DNA from: Arbacia lixula
Lineage: Eukaryota > Echinodermata > Echinoidea > Arbacioida > Arbaciidae
DNA: 64,000 bases
NCBI GenBank assembly: GCA_963669155.1
Contig: OZ022596.1
Span: 8,562,802 to 8,626,801, forward strand
Direction: 5' to 3'
Of the stretch, positions 57,701 through 61,900 are shown piece by piece. A model generated the notes under the pieces. The model ran no database searches. It was not told where the DNA came from and was given only the letters and a program-made list of their open reading frames with translations. Positions within the stretch are counted from its first letter, which is position 1; the number at the start of each line of letters is the position of its first letter. The translations under genes were made by a program, and so were the position numbers.

Positions 57701-58653
57701 CCAACAAAGAAATGTTGAAGGATTTTGAAACTCCTGAAATAAATCAAATTTAATAGAATACGAAAAATTTGAAAAACAGATAGTGTAATAAAGTAATAGA
57801 AAAAACAAACATATTGTAATGATGTCATACATTTTTGAAAATCATGATTTATAGCAATAATTTCTAATCACACAGGCAACTCCTTTGGTCTTAAAAGATT
57901 TTGTAACTGGTGATCATTGCAGCGTTACTTTGCTTTAAAAAGTAGTTTCAAAGGTGATTCATATTTCAGACTTAGATTAACTTTGTGCAGATATTTATAT
58001 TATAAATAGTTAAAACTTTTGATACTTTATATCAGGAGTTATATCCCCTAACCACGTATTTGTGTTGCAATGTCCTGAACCAGAATCACGGGCTATGAAC
58101 AGCTGCGATGACACTGATAAGTCTTCTCTGGGTAAGAGTGACATTTCATTCAAAGGAATATACTGTACTTTGAGGACAAAAAGGCTTCAAAAAAGGGCGA
58201 TCGTAAGCAATCTTAAATGGTCTTAAATTCATGTATTGTCCATTTTAGAAAGTTGCTGAAAGTTATTTTCCCTCAAATGATCTACATTTGGAGTAATTTG
58301 TGATTAAATCACAAATCCTAAAAATGTTCGGGCCAAACAAAAACAGGATTTGTGATTTACTCACTAATTACTCCACTTTTGGGCAAGTAACTTTCAGCAA
58401 GTTCCTAAAATAGACAATACATGAATTTAAGACCACTGGCAAGAAGATTGCTCATGATTTTCCTTGTGAAGATTGTTGACTTCCCAGTACTGTTTTTAAG
58501 ACTGTTGTTTGTCTTCAATCTTCAATCTTCTTTCAGGCTATTACATGGTGGTTGATGCCAGCATACCAGAGTACAAGGAGGGAGACAAGGGCAGGATGAT
58601 TGGCAATGTCTATAGGTCATCTGGCCCAGGATGCAGGGTAGGTAGCTACGACC

Positions 58654-58728
<75 letters not shown>

Positions 58729-58779
58729 TTCTCCCCCTCTCTCTCTCTCTCTATCTCTCTTTCCCCCTCTCTCTCTCTC

Positions 58780-58810
<31 letters not shown>

Positions 58811-58924
58811 CAAAGAGGGAGATGTGCGCATGGTGATAAGAGAGTCTTCATATTACCACAACCAGGCTGTAGGGTATGTAATTAAGATTCCTTTTTCTCT
58901 CTCTTCCTCTCTCTCTCCCTGTCC

Positions 58925-58984
<60 letters not shown>

Positions 58985-61900
58985 CTCTATCTATCTCTCT
59001 ATCTATCTCTCTCTCTCTCCCTCTCTCAAACTCTTGTCTTCTTTCTATGATGCACCAAAACACCTTCCCTTCTCTCCAGTCAAAAAGAAAAAAAGTCAAA
59101 AAGAGAAAAATGTATCATTTACCATCATTTTACTTCCGTGCCACTATTCCTTTCTCCTCATGCCATTCTGTATTCAAGTATTGAAGTTAAGACCCACAAG
59201 AACAATTATTAGTTTCCTGCAAGTTACTGTTTATGTGCCATGTGTTTACACTTGTCTGTCCTCCTCTGATAAAAGGAAGCAAGTGACAAATCACTCAAAT
59301 TGATACTCTAAATTGCACCCAGGATTCCTTACATACAGGCAAAATCTGGACAAGAAATATTCATCTTGCTGCGAGTTATTCAATCTAACATGATGTGGCA
59401 TGACAGACACAGTTTGCTCATTTACAAGAAAAGTCTCTTTTGCTAGTTGCGTGAATAAAATTTGCATACAGGTACATAAAGAATTAATAAGCAACCTTCC
59501 AGTTGCGAGGCACTGGGTTTTGTGTATACTGTAGTCAACTGTGCTTTTGGAAGCTATCCATGTATGTATTTAACGAGATTTGATAATCTTCTCAACATTA
59601 TTGCCGGTACTGTGCAATGCTCTGTTTTTTCTAGGTACCTCAGGAGGTTCCCTCCCTCCTGTATTTTCTGTATTTTGTACATTTTTGTTGTTCCAATGCA
59701 ATGTTGTGTTTTCTTTGTGCGTTTTTTTGTAATTTTCTGTCATTCTTCTGTATCTTTTTACCAGAGGAGGCTGACATTCTGTATTTTTATATAAACAATA
59801 AAATTGAATCTTGAATCTTGAATCTTCCCTTTTGTCAGATTAAGGCAGCATAATACACAATCCCATAAAGTTAATTTATTAAGTCTTTTTTAAGCAGGGT
59901 AGCCCGATCAGTGAGCATGGCACATGAAAGTAAAGTGGTTTCTCTATTTGTCCCATTCCTAGTTCCGGCTATGGTACCAGATGTATGGCTCCAACATGGG
60001 AACTCTCAACGTCTACATGCGTACGAACATCGGAGGTTACATGACTACCTTGTTCACCAAGACTGGCCATGCCAATGAATACTGGGAACTTGCAGATGTA
60101 GCCCTACCCGACGCCGGCAGTCCCAATTTCCAGGTGGGTTCTTTGTCTATTTATTTTTTTCACCAAGACTGGCCATGCCAATGAATACTGGGAACTTGCA
60201 GATGTAGCCCTACCCGACGCCGGCAGTCCAAATTTCCAGGTGGGTTCTTTGTCTATTTATTTTTTTCACCAAGACGGACCATGCCAATGAATACTGGGAA
60301 CTTGCAGATGTAGCCCTACCCGACGCCGGCAGTACGAATTTCCAGGTGGGTTCTTTGTCTATTTATATGAAGAAACATCATGTAAATTCCATTATAAATA
60401 AATACAACTTCAAAATCATTCTAGTTAGAACAAAAATCATGCCAATTTGAAGAGCAAAAGAGGGATTTCAACCTTTTCAGTGATTTGCCAATTTGAAGAT
60501 TAAGTGCCCATTTGCCCCTTATTTTACTTTGAAGAATAATTACTAAGGTAACATATACTGTGAAACCTGTCTAGAGTGGCCACCCAAGGGAAACAGAAAT
60601 TGGGGCCTTTATAGACAGGTGGCTGCTATAGACAGGTTCTGTAACACATGATCTCTCTCTGGGGGAATCCTGTTAGTGGCCACTATAGATAGGTTGGCTG
60701 CTATAGACAGGTGGCCACTAAGACATGTTTGACTGTACCACTTAATGCCCAAAATGGATTCATCTTGTGCAGAAATGTATGCTCTTTCCTGTGATGCATC
60801 TGTTATGATATTTAACAGTTCATATTAATAATTAAAGCCCCAAACCACATATTTGTGGTACTTGGTCCCAAATGGTTAAATCGATTAATATTCTAATTTA
60901 TTATCTCTTCCTCCACAGATTGTGATTGAGGCTGTGAGAGGTGATGGGCCATATAGCGATATCGCCATTGATGATACGTCCTACACTCCAGATTGCACAA
61001 TCACTTCAGGTAATGGTTGCATCAAGAGATTTCACAATACCACAACAAAGCACATTACAAGACAGTATTTAAATATTACGTATTGATTTTGAGTTAATTT
61101 AATTAAATTCAGTGATTTGTCACTATTACTTTTTTTTATATCAGAAATATGGTTATTGTCTTTGATTAAACAGGGATGACCTTATTGCTCTTTGGTGACA
61201 TGTTATATGTAAAGTGACAAGGTAGTTACTGAAAGTTTCTAGAGTAACAAACTTACATTATTCATCTTCAGTTTTGAAATCATTATTTGATTACCAACCT
61301 TGTGGCTTGTGGATATGATGCTGACAATAAATGTTCTGCCTTGTCACATTAGTGCCTCATTGACTGCAACACTCTGGGTCTATTCACTATTCTTTTCTAT
61401 TCTATTCCTTTTTGAGAAAATGTTGTTGATTGTTTTGTTATTGTGTGTTGCTTTTATCTCTGTTTAGAATACCAATCTAGTATCTTTCCTCATTTTTCTG
61501 ACTTTCTATCTATCTACTGTATCTATCTATCTAAGTGCCATATCAGGAGACGTAGGTGATCATGGAGTGCCACAAATCTCTGTTTCTAGCTGTTTGAATC
61601 AGCTCCACCTCCCGCTGACCCGCACCTCTCTCTGTAATCCATGCATTCAGACTGGTCATCCAATTCATTCGTTTCCTTCCTCTATCCCTCTTTCCCTCTA
61701 TCTTTCCTGTCAGTGACAAATTTTCAAGGTATTTTTCTGGTATTTTTTAATTAGGAGGATTACCTTCGGGCACTACAACACCAGCTTCTACCACCATAGG
61801 GCCATGTGGAGCAGGAAAATGGCAGTGTGCCAATACAGACTGCATTGATGCTGACCAATACTGTGACTACCAGACGGACTGCTCCGATGGCTCCGATGAA

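Noticed and set aside
58509-59303. 264-codon plus-strand frame with long Ser/Leu runs
   Set aside because: It only reads through exon 41, its donor and the CT microsatellite. The true exon ends at 58637.
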